64,000 nucleotides of DNA, taken from contig NZ_VBSN01000049.1 of the NCBI RefSeq assembly GCF_006149045.1, positions 496,001 to 560,000 of the forward strand. The letters run 5' to 3'. Below, piece after piece: positions 36,348 through 45,965 of the stretch. Below the pieces are notes generated by a model. The model was not told the DNA's origin and did no database searches. It was given only the letters and a program-made list of their open reading frames with translations. A program made the translations under genes and the position numbers. Numbering within the stretch: position 1 is the stretch's first letter; every line of letters starts with the position of its first letter. This DNA is from Dyadobacter flavalbus. GTDB lineage: Bacteria; Bacteroidota; Bacteroidia; Cytophagales; Spirosomataceae.

Positions 36348-36491
36348 TTGAATTACTTGTAGGGGTTCATAGTTCCGCTGCATCGAATAGCCGGTAAAAT
36401 TCAGGGCAATGCTACGTTTTATTTTTCATTGCTGACTTTACCATCCATAGGTCTCACTACCAGGCCTGTTCCCTGATGCGTTCTTTTGTTC

Positions 36492-36515
36492 AAGTGCAGC
36501 GAATGTTATGAACCA
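36492..36515 (+). repeat. 24-bp direct repeat, left copy
   Basis: AAGTGCAGCGAATGTTATGA plus ACCA; the right copy at 38193-38216 differs at two positions. Together they bracket the serine hydrolase gene at 36560-37918. Confidence 0.6.
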
Positions 36516-36559
36516 GCACACATTAATGCATTTAATTCTTCTGTGTCGCCATGCTTGCT

Positions 36560-37918
36560 CTACTCTCGCTTCAACACAAAATATCCATAAACCTCATCCA
36601 TGCTTAGTCCTGTAACCTGACCTTTTTGTTCTTGAAACAAATAATTGCTATTCCCATCCGACCACATATTTCCCTTGCTATAATTAAGCGTTTGAGGCTT
36701 TTCCTTTTCAAGTGCTACAAGAAGAGAGAGGCCGTTTTTACTAATTTTTACATTCATGTCCTGGCCACGTCCTCTGCCTTTGTAGCTACCTGTAAATTTT
36801 GTTAGGTCATCCCGAAACTGAACAGGCTCATTGAATTGGAAATCCTTTAAAACAAGATCTGCTATTTTATCAGCAACCTCCCTTGCACCAACACTGGTGG
36901 TGTTGATCAAAACAATGATGCTTACATCTTCATCCGGAAAATAACTGTTCTGGGAAAGAAAGCCGTTAATTCCCCCACCATGTTCCACAAGGCGTTTTCC
37001 CTTCCAATTTGTTACTGTAATGCCCTTTGCATACCGAGTCACCGTATCGTCGTTCAGGCTTACAGGTGTTAAAAATTCATTATAACTTTTCTTATTAAGG
37101 ATTTTCCCATGATGCAGAGCATTGTTCCACTTCTCCAGATCTTCTACAGTAGAGCACAATGAACCTGCTGAAAAAGGCCAGGTATGATCAAGATATGCGG
37201 CTCTCACCAACCCTTTTTCGGCTTTGTCATAACCGTGAGCCCTGTTTTTGGTAATCTTCTGTTCGCTGCAGTAATAGGAGTTTGTCATCTGTGCCTTATC
37301 GAACAAATTCTTTTTAACATATTCTTCGTAGGACATTCCACTCACCTTTTCGATGATCAGGCCCAACATGAAAAATCCCGTATTATTATAAATCAATGCT
37401 TCACCGGGTTCGAAATCAAATTGTTCTTTTTCGACAATGCGTAAATGGGTATCTCTGCTATGTTTTTGAACCGATAACATTTCAAAACTGGGTAGCTCAG
37501 TGTATCCTTTAATGCCGGAGGTGTGACTCAGTAACTGTCGTATCGTAACTTTCCTGTTACGGGTATTAAAATCCAGATACTTTTCTATATCATCATCCAA
37601 TGTTATTTTCCCTTGTTCGGCAAGCTGCAAAATGGCTACTCCGGTAAATTGTTTCGTAACCGAGCCAATTTCGAATGAAGCATTAATCGGAAGCTTGACA
37701 TCCAACTCCAGATCAGCGAACCCATAGGCCTTATGAAACAAAGGTTTGTGGTTTTTAAAAACACCGATGGCCATGCCTGCCGCTTCAGTTTTGTCGATGT
37801 GCGGTTTGACAATACCATCAATCTTGGCTTCCAGGCCGGAGTCAGTTGAGGACTTGTTTTGGTTCTTCTCGCAGGAAAGAATTAACAACAATGGAAGCAA
37901 ACCAAGTAAGTATTTCAT
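36560..37918 (-). CDS. Beta-lactamase-fold serine hydrolase, lipoprotein
   Basis: I choose the ATG at 37918 (MKYLLGLLPLLLILSC, a lipoprotein signal) over an upstream in-frame start at 37951. The protein of about 452 residues has all three motifs of the family: SVTK (Ser nucleophile and Lys), YNN as the second motif and HGGG as the third. A C-terminal lipocalin-like domain of about 100 residues follows. Such enzymes act on D-Ala peptides, esters or beta-lactams outside the inner membrane; the substrate cannot be read. It lies tail to tail with the preceding, probably inactive relative, from which it is clearly diverged. Confidence 0.9.
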   Translation of the reverse strand: MKYLLGLLPLLLILSCEKNQNKSSTDSGLEAKIDGIVKPHIDKTEAAGMAIGVFKNHKPLFHKAYGFADLELDVKLPINASFEIGSVTKQFTGVAILQLAEQGKITLDDDIEKYLDFNTRNRKVTIRQLLSHTSGIKGYTELPSFEMLSVQKHSRDTHLRIVEKEQFDFEPGEALIYNNTGFFMLGLIIEKVSGMSYEEYVKKNLFDKAQMTNSYYCSEQKITKNRAHGYDKAEKGLVRAAYLDHTWPFSAGSLCSTVEDLEKWNNALHHGKILNKKSYNEFLTPVSLNDDTVTRYAKGITVTNWKGKRLVEHGGGINGFLSQNSYFPDEDVSIIVLINTTSVGAREVADKIADLVLKDFQFNEPVQFRDDLTKFTGSYKGRGRGQDMNVKISKNGLSLLVALEKEKPQTLNYSKGNMWSDGNSNYLFQEQKGQVTGLSMDEVYGYFVLKRE

Positions 37919-38192
37919 AAAGCCAAAATATTGAGGTTGACTAGGATACAAATTAAAGATTTAATAGATTTTTAAACCTTGATTATCTCCAAATAATCCG
38001 GTTCATTTTAAAATGTTAATTAAGCTAGCTTTTTATTAATGAGATGAATTTGAATCCGCAACGCCCTATTTTATTCGCAACCCTCCGAATCTGCCAGTGG
38101 GAATTGCGATAAAAAATAAGCATCAAGTTAACGAATATCCAGCACCATCAAAGATGCAATTAAAATGCTTTATAGAATTGATGAGTGGCTGT

Positions 38193-38216
38193 AAGTGTAG
38201 CGAATGTAATGAACCA
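38193..38216 (+). repeat. 24-bp direct repeat, right copy
   Basis: AAGTGTAGCGAATGTAATGA plus ACCA; 22 of 24 bases match the copy at 36492-36515, in the same orientation. Confidence 0.6.
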
Positions 38217-38255
38217 TCAAAGCTAAGAAGTGCATTGCTCTATCAGGGTCATACG

Positions 38256-40178
38256 CTATTTAGCAACCTGTTTCTTTTCTCCGGATTTTAGATATTTATC
38301 CAAAAATACAAGTGTCCTGCTGTCCGTAGTGATCTGGTTCTTCTTCTTTACAAAGCCATGGCCTTCATCGGGATATAGGACATATTCCACAGGCACACCA
38401 TTCTTTTTGACACCGGCTACAATTTCGTCACTTTCTATTTGCAACACACGCACATCATTGGAACCCTGAAATACGATCAGCGGTTTTTTGATTTTTGTGT
38501 AATTGTATAATGGCGATGTGTTTTTTAGCATGACGCTGTCCTTTGAATCGGGATCGCCCATTTCGTCATACAAAGCCTTTTTCGCCGACTCCCAATAAGG
38601 AGGTATACTGCGCAGCGTACGCAGCCAATTGGCAACACCAAACAAATTCACCCCGACCTTGAATTCGTCCGGATGGAGCGAAAGAGCATTCAGCACCATG
38701 TTACCTCCATAGCTGCCGCCCAAGATTCCAATTGCATTGCTATCTATATACGCTTGTTGGCTCAGCCATTTTTTTCCCCAAATACAGTCTTTCAGGTCAC
38801 CATAGCCATGGTCTTTATTGTCGAGTTTGTAAAATTCCTTTCCATAGCCACTGCTACCGCGGTTATTAACAGCGAGTACCGCATAGCCATGGTTAACCAA
38901 AAACTGAATACTGTTGCTGAAATCGGTCCGACTCTGGCCACCAGGACCGCCGTGTACCCAAACCAGGGCCGGCACCGGATGATCCTTGTCGGCCTGAAGG
39001 GGTTTATAATAAATTGCAGGAATCTTCCGGCCGTCAAAAGAGGTAAACCGGACTACTTCTGCAGGAACCAGATCCTGCTGGTCAACCGCTTTGTTAAGCG
39101 TGCTGGTGAGCTGCTTTACGTTTTTGGCTTCTGCATTATACACATATAAATTAGAAGGGCTCGTGCTGCTGCCTACAGTGAGCAGGAAATTCTTTTCACT
39201 CCTGCTGATGGCCACATCCTGGATCTCTCCACCTTTGATATCCGGAAAACTGACCGGCTTGATCGTGGCATGGTCAAACAGGAGCACTTTATTCTTGCCA
39301 TCTTCATTGATGTAAATGGTATGGTACTTTTCATTTTCGCTTAATCCGAAACCAACCACGTCCCATTGGGTTTCAAACATTTTTTGGCCTTTACCACTGG
39401 CTATGTTGTACCTGACCAGATAAGCAAATTCTGCTTCGTCATTGGTGATGTAGTACAATGTACTGTCGTTTTTTTCAAAGCCCGAAGCGTACCAAACCGC
39501 CTCATGATCATTGCTTATAGCCTTGATGGATTTATCGGTGCGGTCAAATAGATACAAATCTTCCTTATCCGTTGTAATGCTTTTGCCCAGTGCAATGTAT
39601 CGTTCGCTTTTGCTGACAGAGGAAATGTTGTAAGCCTGATCATTTTTAAAAAGCAACACCGGCTCCCATTGAAGCGTATCGAGCTTCCACAAATCAAATA
39701 CCTTGGGATCTCGTTTGTTGCTCACCACATACATGGCCTTTTTGTCTTCGCTCCACCCGAAGAAATTGTTTTTACTGCCTGGCCACGGCGTGATGTCCTT
39801 TGGCCTGGTGCTTCCTTTTTTACTCAGATATAAATGGTTGTTTTCATCGCCGTTATTGTCAGCTGAATAGATGAACGCATCCTGGCCCGGAAGATAGTCA
39901 ACCGAAAAAAAGGACTCCTTGCCAGATTCTGTTAACGGCATGCTGACAGAGTCGGCCATGTTGATCTGGTATACATTGTAAATTCCGGTCACATTGCTGC
40001 TCAGCAGCACTCCGGATTCATCTGCATTAAACCCTGATCCGAATACGTTTACATTATTTCGCAGCTGCTCTGCGGAATATTGTTTCGGGATTCTCAATTT
40101 CTGTGTATCGCGTTGGCAGATGCCAAGTGCCGCAAACAGGACAGGAAGTACATACAGGAGTTGGTAGTTGCTTTTCAT
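38256..40178 (-). CDS. S9 family peptidase (prolyl oligopeptidase/DPP-type), exported
   Basis: The ATG at 40178 begins MKSNYQLLYVLPVLFAALG, an export signal, and is preferred to the in-frame start at 40211. The protein of about 640 residues has an N-terminal beta-propeller (repeated WSEDKKAMYVVSNKRDPKVFDLWKL-type blades) and a C-terminal alpha/beta hydrolase domain. The catalytic triad is Ser489 in LGGSYGGN, the Asp in QGSNDVRV and the His in DEGHGF. It should cut after proline or similar residues in small peptides in the periplasm or outside the cell. It stands between the serine hydrolase and unannotated DNA, on the - strand. Confidence 0.92.
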   Translation of the reverse strand: MKSNYQLLYVLPVLFAALGICQRDTQKLRIPKQYSAEQLRNNVNVFGSGFNADESGVLLSSNVTGIYNVYQINMADSVSMPLTESGKESFFSVDYLPGQDAFIYSADNNGDENNHLYLSKKGSTRPKDITPWPGSKNNFFGWSEDKKAMYVVSNKRDPKVFDLWKLDTLQWEPVLLFKNDQAYNISSVSKSERYIALGKSITTDKEDLYLFDRTDKSIKAISNDHEAVWYASGFEKNDSTLYYITNDEAEFAYLVRYNIASGKGQKMFETQWDVVGFGLSENEKYHTIYINEDGKNKVLLFDHATIKPVSFPDIKGGEIQDVAISRSEKNFLLTVGSSTSPSNLYVYNAEAKNVKQLTSTLNKAVDQQDLVPAEVVRFTSFDGRKIPAIYYKPLQADKDHPVPALVWVHGGPGGQSRTDFSNSIQFLVNHGYAVLAVNNRGSSGYGKEFYKLDNKDHGYGDLKDCIWGKKWLSQQAYIDSNAIGILGGSYGGNMVLNALSLHPDEFKVGVNLFGVANWLRTLRSIPPYWESAKKALYDEMGDPDSKDSVMLKNTSPLYNYTKIKKPLIVFQGSNDVRVLQIESDEIVAGVKKNGVPVEYVLYPDEGHGFVKKKNQITTDSRTLVFLDKYLKSGEKKQVAK

Positions 40179-40436
40179 ATTCATTAGGTTTAAAAATGTT
40201 TGATAAGACATAAGACATATGAAAATTGAGCTTTCCAGTTATAAAAGGCGTTTTGCTTAGTCGGTAGTGGGCTATCGTCGCTAAAATCACACATTCCTTG
40301 TAGATAATATGTTGCCCAGTGTGGGTGTTAGCTTGCAAAATGGCTTCCAACAATACCTTGTATTTCGTCGGATTCGTACAGCGCCTAAGCTGTTCACTTA
40401 AATGCAAAAAACTTTAATAACTAATGGTGTTCATGA

Positions 40437-40742
40437 TTAAACGCTTTCGCCCCCGCCCGGCTCATGCGCAGCATAATTAGAGCCGAGTAGCGTGTGAAAT
40501 CTGGCTTGCTCACCGGAAACGGTCATTGCATTCACAAAGCCGCCAATCCGCTTAATGTCTTTCAGAGCATTTGGATTCAAGAGCATAGACGCGTTCTGTG
40601 CCAGGAATGCCATGCCGGATAAGCTGCCCGCGCGTACCCAAAGCAGGAAAAAGCAATGTTTTTTCATGGGAAAAAGGATACTTTGACCAAACATAACAGG
40701 TAATTCCAATACCTTGGTCACTGGCTGATCACCTTGTCCCAA
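40437..40742 (-). CDS. Unrecognised 101-codon open frame, probably non-coding
   Basis: An open frame with an internal hydrophobic stretch (CFFLLWVRAGSLSGMAFLA). I recognise no family. Its upstream end overlaps the operator-like direct repeats at 40734-40765 that serve the opposite strand. It may be chance. Confidence 0.2.
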   Translation of the reverse strand: MGQGDQPVTKVLELPVMFGQSILFPMKKHCFFLLWVRAGSLSGMAFLAQNASMLLNPNALKDIKRIGGFVNAMTVSGEQARFHTLLGSNYAAHEPGGGESV

Positions 40743-40765
40743 ACTTTATAGTTTTTGTCTCAAAC
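40734..40765 (+). promoter_or_regulatory. Paired direct repeats 21 bp apart (operator a)
   Basis: TTGTCCCAAAC at 40734-40744 and TTGTCTCAAAC at 40755-40765, exactly 21 bp start to start. The second box ends 27 bp before GATCTTTG (40793-40800), a -7-like element inside a 17-mer shared with 34825-34841. Confidence 0.7.
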
Positions 40766-40846
40766 CAGCTGGTTACACGCTCCATAAGCAGAGATCTTTG
40801 CTTCCATTCAACTCAGTTGCTACGATCCTTTACGCCCATTTCTTCC

Positions 40847-41110
40847 ATGAAACATTTGGCTTCAATGGTTTTTTCACCCCTTTACCTGGTCGCAGCAACC
40901 TATCCTGCTCCTGGGCAAAATCCCTCATCCACCCAAATGCCTACTCTGAATGGCCAGACAGGCAAGGATGTCAGGAAAGACTCCATGATCTCCGGGCAGA
41001 TGCTGTTTTCCCTGGCGCGGCTAAATCCGGAGAAGCCGGCGCCTATCCGGCCACGATTTGGCAGGACACCATTTCATTTATTGATAAAACCTATTCCACT
41101 TTATTCTACC
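40847..41110 (+). pseudogene. Decayed exported-protein gene upstream of the DUF885 gene
   Basis: An ATG at 40847 begins a signal-like peptide (MKHLASMVFSPLYLVAATYP) whose first four residues match the serine hydrolase at 34890. After about 40 residues the frame loses any protein-like character, and an alternative frame reads AYPATIWQDTISFIDKTYST. It runs without a break into the DUF885 gene start. It carries the promoter and operator a, so the DUF885 gene may now use it. Confidence 0.35.
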
Positions 41111-41111
41111 C

Positions 41112-42941
41112 ATGGCAACCTTGAAACGAACCTGGAAATACTGGATATCCCGCTCGTTATTGCTGATTCTGTTGATCGCTGCCGGCTGGCTTATCAATCT
41201 GATCTGGTTTCGCCCGTTTAATATTCGGCATTTCTACGACCGCGTTTTTATTACCGGCATGCTGCGTAGTCCGGAAACAATCACCTATCTGGGTCTGCCT
41301 GTCCTGTATGACTGGACCAAAGACAAATGGGATGATGCAACGGATGCTCAGCAATGGCGCAGTTTTGAACAAATGAAAGACGATTTCCAGATGCTGCAGC
41401 ACTATGATTTTGAGAGTCAGTCGCCGGAGAATAAGTTAAACACCAAAATTCTAAGCTGGTATTTGGAAAGTAACACAGACGGCAAAGTATTCTTCTACTA
41501 TAATTACCCGCTCAACCAGATGGATGGAGCCCAGCTTGAAGTTGTCGATCTGCTACTGAACAAGCACAAGCTACGGAACCGAAGCGACATGGATGCCTAT
41601 ATTACCCGACTTAAAGGCATTGCCACCAAGTTTGATCAGGTATTGCAAGGGCTGATCATCAGAGAGCATAAAGGCATTGTCCCACCCAGGATTATTGTGC
41701 AGCGAGTGCTGGAACAGATGAAAGCATTTATAAATGGTGAAATTAGCAAGAACGTACTTTACACCAATTTCAATCAAAAGATAGCACGCATCAGGGATGT
41801 ATCAGCGGAAGAAAAAAAGATCTATTCCAACCGGGTTGCCAAGGTTATCCGGACATCCGTTTTTGGCGCTTATCAAAAACTAATCCGCTACAACCAGTTC
41901 TTATACCAGCGTACTTCTCCGGATGAGGGCGTCTGGAAGCATCCTTATGGTGATGACTATTATAGTCATCAGCTAAGAATTCATACCACGACCGATCTAA
42001 GCCCGGAGCAAATACATCAGATTGGTTTACGCGAGGTTCGCCGGATTACGCAGGAAATGAGGGCCATTTTGAAAAGTCAGGGTTATGCCGATACCAGCCA
42101 TACGATTGGAACGGTTCTTCAGCGGCTGGCTAAAGAACGTCGCTTTTTGTATCCAGATACACCCGCTGGCAAAGGGTTGATTCTGGCTGAATATAAACGC
42201 ATTATTGACGACGCCAGTAAGCGGGTGGATGTCGCCTTTACCCTTCGCCCGAAAGCCTCCATAACGGTTGAGCCAATGCCCGTGTTTCAGCAAAATACAG
42301 GCGCTCTCGGTAAGTATGATCTGCCTGCCCTGGATGGCTCGAAAGGAGGAGTTTTTGTGGCGAATCTGCGAACGGCATCCGAACACCCGAAATTTTCCAT
42401 GAAGACGCTTGCCTATCACGAAGCTATCCCCGGCCATCATTTCCAATTGGGTATACAGACCGAACTAAAAGGCTTGCCCATCTTCCGTACTGTCATTCCC
42501 TTTAACGCGTATATCGAAGGATGGGCTTTGTACAGCGAGCAACTGGCTTATGAAATGGGCTTTTACCAGCATGATCCGTTCGGAAACCTAGGCCGTTTGC
42601 GTGATGAGCTATTTCGAGCCGTCCGACTCGTGGTCGATACAGGAATTCATTATAAACGCTGGTCACGAGAGCAGGCCATTACCTATATGGTTGCCAATAC
42701 GGGCTGGGCTACCAGTGCCATAACAACTGAAGTCGAGCGGTATATAGTCTGGCCGGGTCAGGCCTGCTCGTACAAGATTGGAATGATGAAGATTCTGGAA
42801 CTACGTGAAAAGGCCAGACAAGCACTTGGTTCCCGGTTCGATTTAAAGCAGTTTCATCAAGCCGTGTTGGCCAATGGCTCTGTGCCACTGCCCATTTTAG
42901 AAGAAATTGTCAATACTTACATCCAGCAGACAAAACCTTGA
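41112..42941 (+). CDS. DUF885 family protein (putative metallopeptidase), membrane-anchored
   Basis: The 609-residue protein has an N-terminal membrane helix (about residues 12-32: SLLLILLIAAGWLINLIWF) and a large DUF885 domain. The zinc-type motif HEAIPGHH spans residues 436-443, followed by the family block EGWALYSEQLAYEMGFY about 45 residues later. This matches gluzincin-like peptidases in which the downstream Glu is the third ligand. It probably cleaves peptides at the outer face of the inner membrane. The neighbouring S9 peptidase on the same strand, 50 bp downstream, suggests a joint role in peptide use. Confidence 0.9.
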   Translation: MATLKRTWKYWISRSLLLILLIAAGWLINLIWFRPFNIRHFYDRVFITGMLRSPETITYLGLPVLYDWTKDKWDDATDAQQWRSFEQMKDDFQMLQHYDFESQSPENKLNTKILSWYLESNTDGKVFFYYNYPLNQMDGAQLEVVDLLLNKHKLRNRSDMDAYITRLKGIATKFDQVLQGLIIREHKGIVPPRIIVQRVLEQMKAFINGEISKNVLYTNFNQKIARIRDVSAEEKKIYSNRVAKVIRTSVFGAYQKLIRYNQFLYQRTSPDEGVWKHPYGDDYYSHQLRIHTTTDLSPEQIHQIGLREVRRITQEMRAILKSQGYADTSHTIGTVLQRLAKERRFLYPDTPAGKGLILAEYKRIIDDASKRVDVAFTLRPKASITVEPMPVFQQNTGALGKYDLPALDGSKGGVFVANLRTASEHPKFSMKTLAYHEAIPGHHFQLGIQTELKGLPIFRTVIPFNAYIEGWALYSEQLAYEMGFYQHDPFGNLGRLRDELFRAVRLVVDTGIHYKRWSREQAITYMVANTGWATSAITTEVERYIVWPGQACSYKIGMMKILELREKARQALGSRFDLKQFHQAVLANGSVPLPILEEIVNTYIQQTKP

Positions 42942-42991
42942 TTGAATATTAAGAAATAAACCCAACCTATTTTTTACTTACCTCTAATCCC

Positions 42992-45160
42992 ATGTTTATG
43001 CCATTTGCTACCAAAATGATTCCGCTAGGGATGCTCATCCTGACTCTGACAGCCTGTCAGTCCGGCGAAAAGTCCGACCCAATAATGCAGCAATCCAACT
43101 ATCCTCCCCCTCCGACTGTGACCAGCAAACCGCAGACGTTCACCGAACACGGCTACTCCCGTGTAGATAATTACTTCTGGCTCAAAGATAAAACCAACCC
43201 GGAAGTAATCAACTATCTGAAAGCCGAAAACACTTATACAGACACCGTACTGGCGCATACGAAGGCCTTGCAGGATAGGTTATTTGCCGAACTGAAGGGT
43301 CGGATCAAAGAGGAAGATGAGTCGGTGCCTACTCTTAATAATGGCTACTATTATTACTCGCGCGACCAAAAAGGCAAGCAGTACAGTATTTTTTGCCGAA
43401 AGAAAGGAGCGCTTACTGCCCCGGAAGAAGTTCTGCTGGATTGCAATAAAGTATCCGAAGGCAAATCAGCGTTCATTTTTGCAGGATATCAGATTTCTGA
43501 CGATAACAACATCTTTGCCTACGCCAGCAATTTCACCGGCTCTTATGCAGAGTTTACACTTAAGTTTATTGACCTGCGCACCGGTAAGCCGCTGCCCGAC
43601 GTGGTGGATAAGGTCGTGGGATTTGCTTGGTCGGCCGACAACAAGACATTTTTTTACACGACCTATACCCCAGCTTTAAGGCCGTATCGAGTGATGCGCC
43701 AGCAGCTTGGCGCGAAGGCACCAGCCTCGCTGGTGTATGAAGAAGAAAATGAGCTATTCAATGTGTATGTAAGCCGCAGTAAATCGAAGAAGCTTATTTA
43801 CGTGACAACGGAGAGTTTCACGAGTTCGGAAACCCGGTTGCTGCCCGCCGATCAGCCCACGACTACGCCTGTCATATTTCTACCTCGCCAGAAGGACATA
43901 CAGTACAATTTGAACGATCACCCGGACCATTTTTTTCTGATGTGGAAAGACCCGCGGAATAAAAACAAGAAAGTATATGCGCTACCCAAAACGGGTTATC
44001 AGGACCGCAAAACATGGCAGGAAGTCATTCCACATAATCCTAAAACACTCATAGAGCGCATAGATGTGTACCAGACGTTTATGGTGATTCAGTCGCGGAG
44101 CAACGGGTTAGTAAATATTCAGGTGCGCGATTTACAAAATGGCCAGACGAAAAATGTTGATTTTCCGGAACCGGTCTATGCTGCTTCAGAGGTCAGACTA
44201 CCCGAATTTGATGCGAAGCAGATCCGGTATGCCTATACCTCGCTGAACCGTCCAAACTCGACTTTTGAGTACGACGTTGCAACAGGCATAAGCAAACTGC
44301 TCAAGCAACAGGAAATTCCTAGTGGCTTCGATCCTGATAAGTACGAGGTAAAACGGCTGTGGGCACCCGCTAAAGATGCACGGTCCGGCGTAACGGTGAA
44401 AATACCGATGGCAATTGTCTACAAAAAAGGGCTGGACCTAAACGGCCAGAATCCAACGCTGCTGTACGCATATGGATCGTACGGGGTCACTATGGATGCC
44501 AACTTCAACCGCAACGTGTTTAGTCTGGTGGACCGTGGATTTTTGTATGCCATTGCGCAGATTCGGGGCGGTTCTGACCTGGGCGAAGCATGGTATGAAG
44601 ACGGTAAACTACAAAAGAAATTGAACACGTTTACGGACTTCATTGCCTGTGCCGAGCATTTGATCGCCGAGAAATACACCAACCCCAAAAAGCTGGCCAT
44701 CGAAGGTGGCTCAGCAGGTGGGCTTCTCATGGGTGCGGTAACGAACCTACGGCCTGACCTTTTTCAGGTAGTAGTTGCTAAAGTGCCGTTTGTAGACGTC
44801 ATCAACACGATGCTGGACACGAGTCTGCCGCTAACCACGCAAGAATACGAGCAGTGGGGCAATCCGAACGTCAAGGCCGATTACGACTATATCCGGCAGT
44901 ATTCGCCTTACGATAATGTGGACAAAAAGGCCTATCCGAATATCCTTGCTACTGGCGGATTGAACGACTCGCAGGTCGGCTTTCAGGAACCCACCAAATG
45001 GGTGGCGAAGCTACGTTCGTACAAAACCGATCAGAATCTGGTTTTACTGAAAACTAATATGGAATCGGGGCACGGCGGGGCTACAGGCCGCTTTGATTAC
45101 CTGAAAGAAGAAGCACTGATTTACGCCTTCATCCTGGATCGCTTGGGATTAACAAAGTAA
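42992..45160 (+). CDS. Prolyl oligopeptidase family (S9A) lipoprotein
   Basis: The 722-residue protein has a lipoprotein signal (lipobox LTAC, cysteine near residue 23), unusual because classical prolyl oligopeptidases are cytosolic. The mature part starts with the family block HGYSRVDNYFWLKDK, continues with a seven-bladed propeller and ends in the hydrolase domain: YAYGSYGVTMDANFN, catalytic Ser574 in IEGGSAGG, an Asp in the TGGLNDSQVGF block, and His in ESGHGG. It is probably active on proline-containing peptides outside the inner membrane. It is coexpressed with the DUF885 gene upstream. Confidence 0.93.
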   Translation: MFMPFATKMIPLGMLILTLTACQSGEKSDPIMQQSNYPPPPTVTSKPQTFTEHGYSRVDNYFWLKDKTNPEVINYLKAENTYTDTVLAHTKALQDRLFAELKGRIKEEDESVPTLNNGYYYYSRDQKGKQYSIFCRKKGALTAPEEVLLDCNKVSEGKSAFIFAGYQISDDNNIFAYASNFTGSYAEFTLKFIDLRTGKPLPDVVDKVVGFAWSADNKTFFYTTYTPALRPYRVMRQQLGAKAPASLVYEEENELFNVYVSRSKSKKLIYVTTESFTSSETRLLPADQPTTTPVIFLPRQKDIQYNLNDHPDHFFLMWKDPRNKNKKVYALPKTGYQDRKTWQEVIPHNPKTLIERIDVYQTFMVIQSRSNGLVNIQVRDLQNGQTKNVDFPEPVYAASEVRLPEFDAKQIRYAYTSLNRPNSTFEYDVATGISKLLKQQEIPSGFDPDKYEVKRLWAPAKDARSGVTVKIPMAIVYKKGLDLNGQNPTLLYAYGSYGVTMDANFNRNVFSLVDRGFLYAIAQIRGGSDLGEAWYEDGKLQKKLNTFTDFIACAEHLIAEKYTNPKKLAIEGGSAGGLLMGAVTNLRPDLFQVVVAKVPFVDVINTMLDTSLPLTTQEYEQWGNPNVKADYDYIRQYSPYDNVDKKAYPNILATGGLNDSQVGFQEPTKWVAKLRSYKTDQNLVLLKTNMESGHGGATGRFDYLKEEALIYAFILDRLGLTK

Positions 45161-45177
45161 GGTAACAAACCTAGCGC

Positions 45178-45209
45178 CTGTTTCAAACTTTACAGTATTT
45201 GTCTCAAAT
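45178..45209 (+). promoter_or_regulatory. Paired direct repeats 21 bp apart (operator b)
   Basis: CTGTTTCAAAC at 45178-45188 and TTGTCTCAAAT at 45199-45209. A weak -7-like TATTTAAG lies 28 bp after the second box, at 45238-45245, inside a hairpin. The next start is the decayed kinase leader at 45292. Confidence 0.6.
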
Positions 45210-45224
45210 GACATGGCCTCTCTA

Positions 45225-45258
45225 TGCATAAGCCACTTATTTAAGAGTGGCTTATGCA
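45225..45258 (+). terminator. Hairpin terminator after the prolyl oligopeptidase gene
   Basis: A 13-bp perfect stem (TGCATAAGCCACT / AGTGGCTTATGCA) with an 8-nt AT loop and a TTTAG tail lies 64 bp after the stop at 45160. It overlaps the expected -7 region of operator b. Confidence 0.7.
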
Positions 45259-45291
45259 TTTAGTCACTGGATTTTTGATTCTGTACACACC

Positions 45292-45517
45292 ATGAATTAC
45301 CACCGTTTACCCTTCCTCTTTTTTATAAGCCTCATAGTTCTGTCCAAAGGGTTGCCTTAGCAGCCTACTCCTAACCACCGGATCACTCGAACGCATCTGC
45401 TTCGACCATATTACCGTAGATTATGGGCTTAATCCAGAGTTGGTAAATAGAAAGATTTTCCAGCTTTTCTTCATCACCAAGCCGACAGGCGAGGTAACGG
45501 AGTTAAATTTGTTATAA
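45292..45517 (+). pseudogene. Decayed histidine kinase: leader peptide and first ATPase-domain scrap
   Basis: The ATG at 45292 gives a signal-like peptide (MNYHRLPFLFFISLIVLSKG) that stops after 22 codons. From about 45389 another frame reads ITVDYGLNPELVNRKIFQLFF, then ITKPTGEVTELNLL, then stop. This is a worn version of the [32 protein letters not shown] block of the HATPase domain in the intact kinase at 50065. Everything between the leader and this block is missing. Confidence 0.6.
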
Positions 45518-45630
45518 AGAAATGCCTTACGCTGTTTCAGAACAAACCAGACAACACACCATTTCTGGCTATCTGCCAATGATTTAGATTTAAAAGCAGC
45601 ATCTGACGAATACCGGAATGATCCAAGTTT

Positions 45631-45845
45631 GGCACAACGGCAAGTATTCCCGACTCGGTAAAGCCTAAAATATTCCAACCATTTTTCACTACTAAGCCTA
45701 CGACGGGCGAGGGTACCGGCTTGGGCTTGTTCATGAGCTATAACATCATCACCAAAGGACATAGAGGAAGCTTAACAGTTGACAGCACGTCCAACGGGGA
45801 GACCAATTTATGATTACCCTGCCGCTTTTATATTTCAACGGTTAA
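45631..45845 (+). pseudogene. Decayed histidine kinase: second ATPase-domain scrap
   Basis: This frame reads [19 protein letters not shown], then [19 protein letters not shown] and a terminal strand, ending in a stop at 45811. A one-base shift then gives [11 protein letters not shown], the usual kinase C-terminus. It is the second tandem copy of the same ATPase-domain end and is less decayed than the first. Confidence 0.65.
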
Positions 45846-45965
45846 CGATTGCAAAACATGAATCAACTTGTCAGTCGTCCAAAGTTTTACCGTTAAATAT
45901 CAGGTTATTGACAAGCCGGAATATTCGATTATTTTTGTTTGCCACCCTAAGACCTTACTCCTTTG

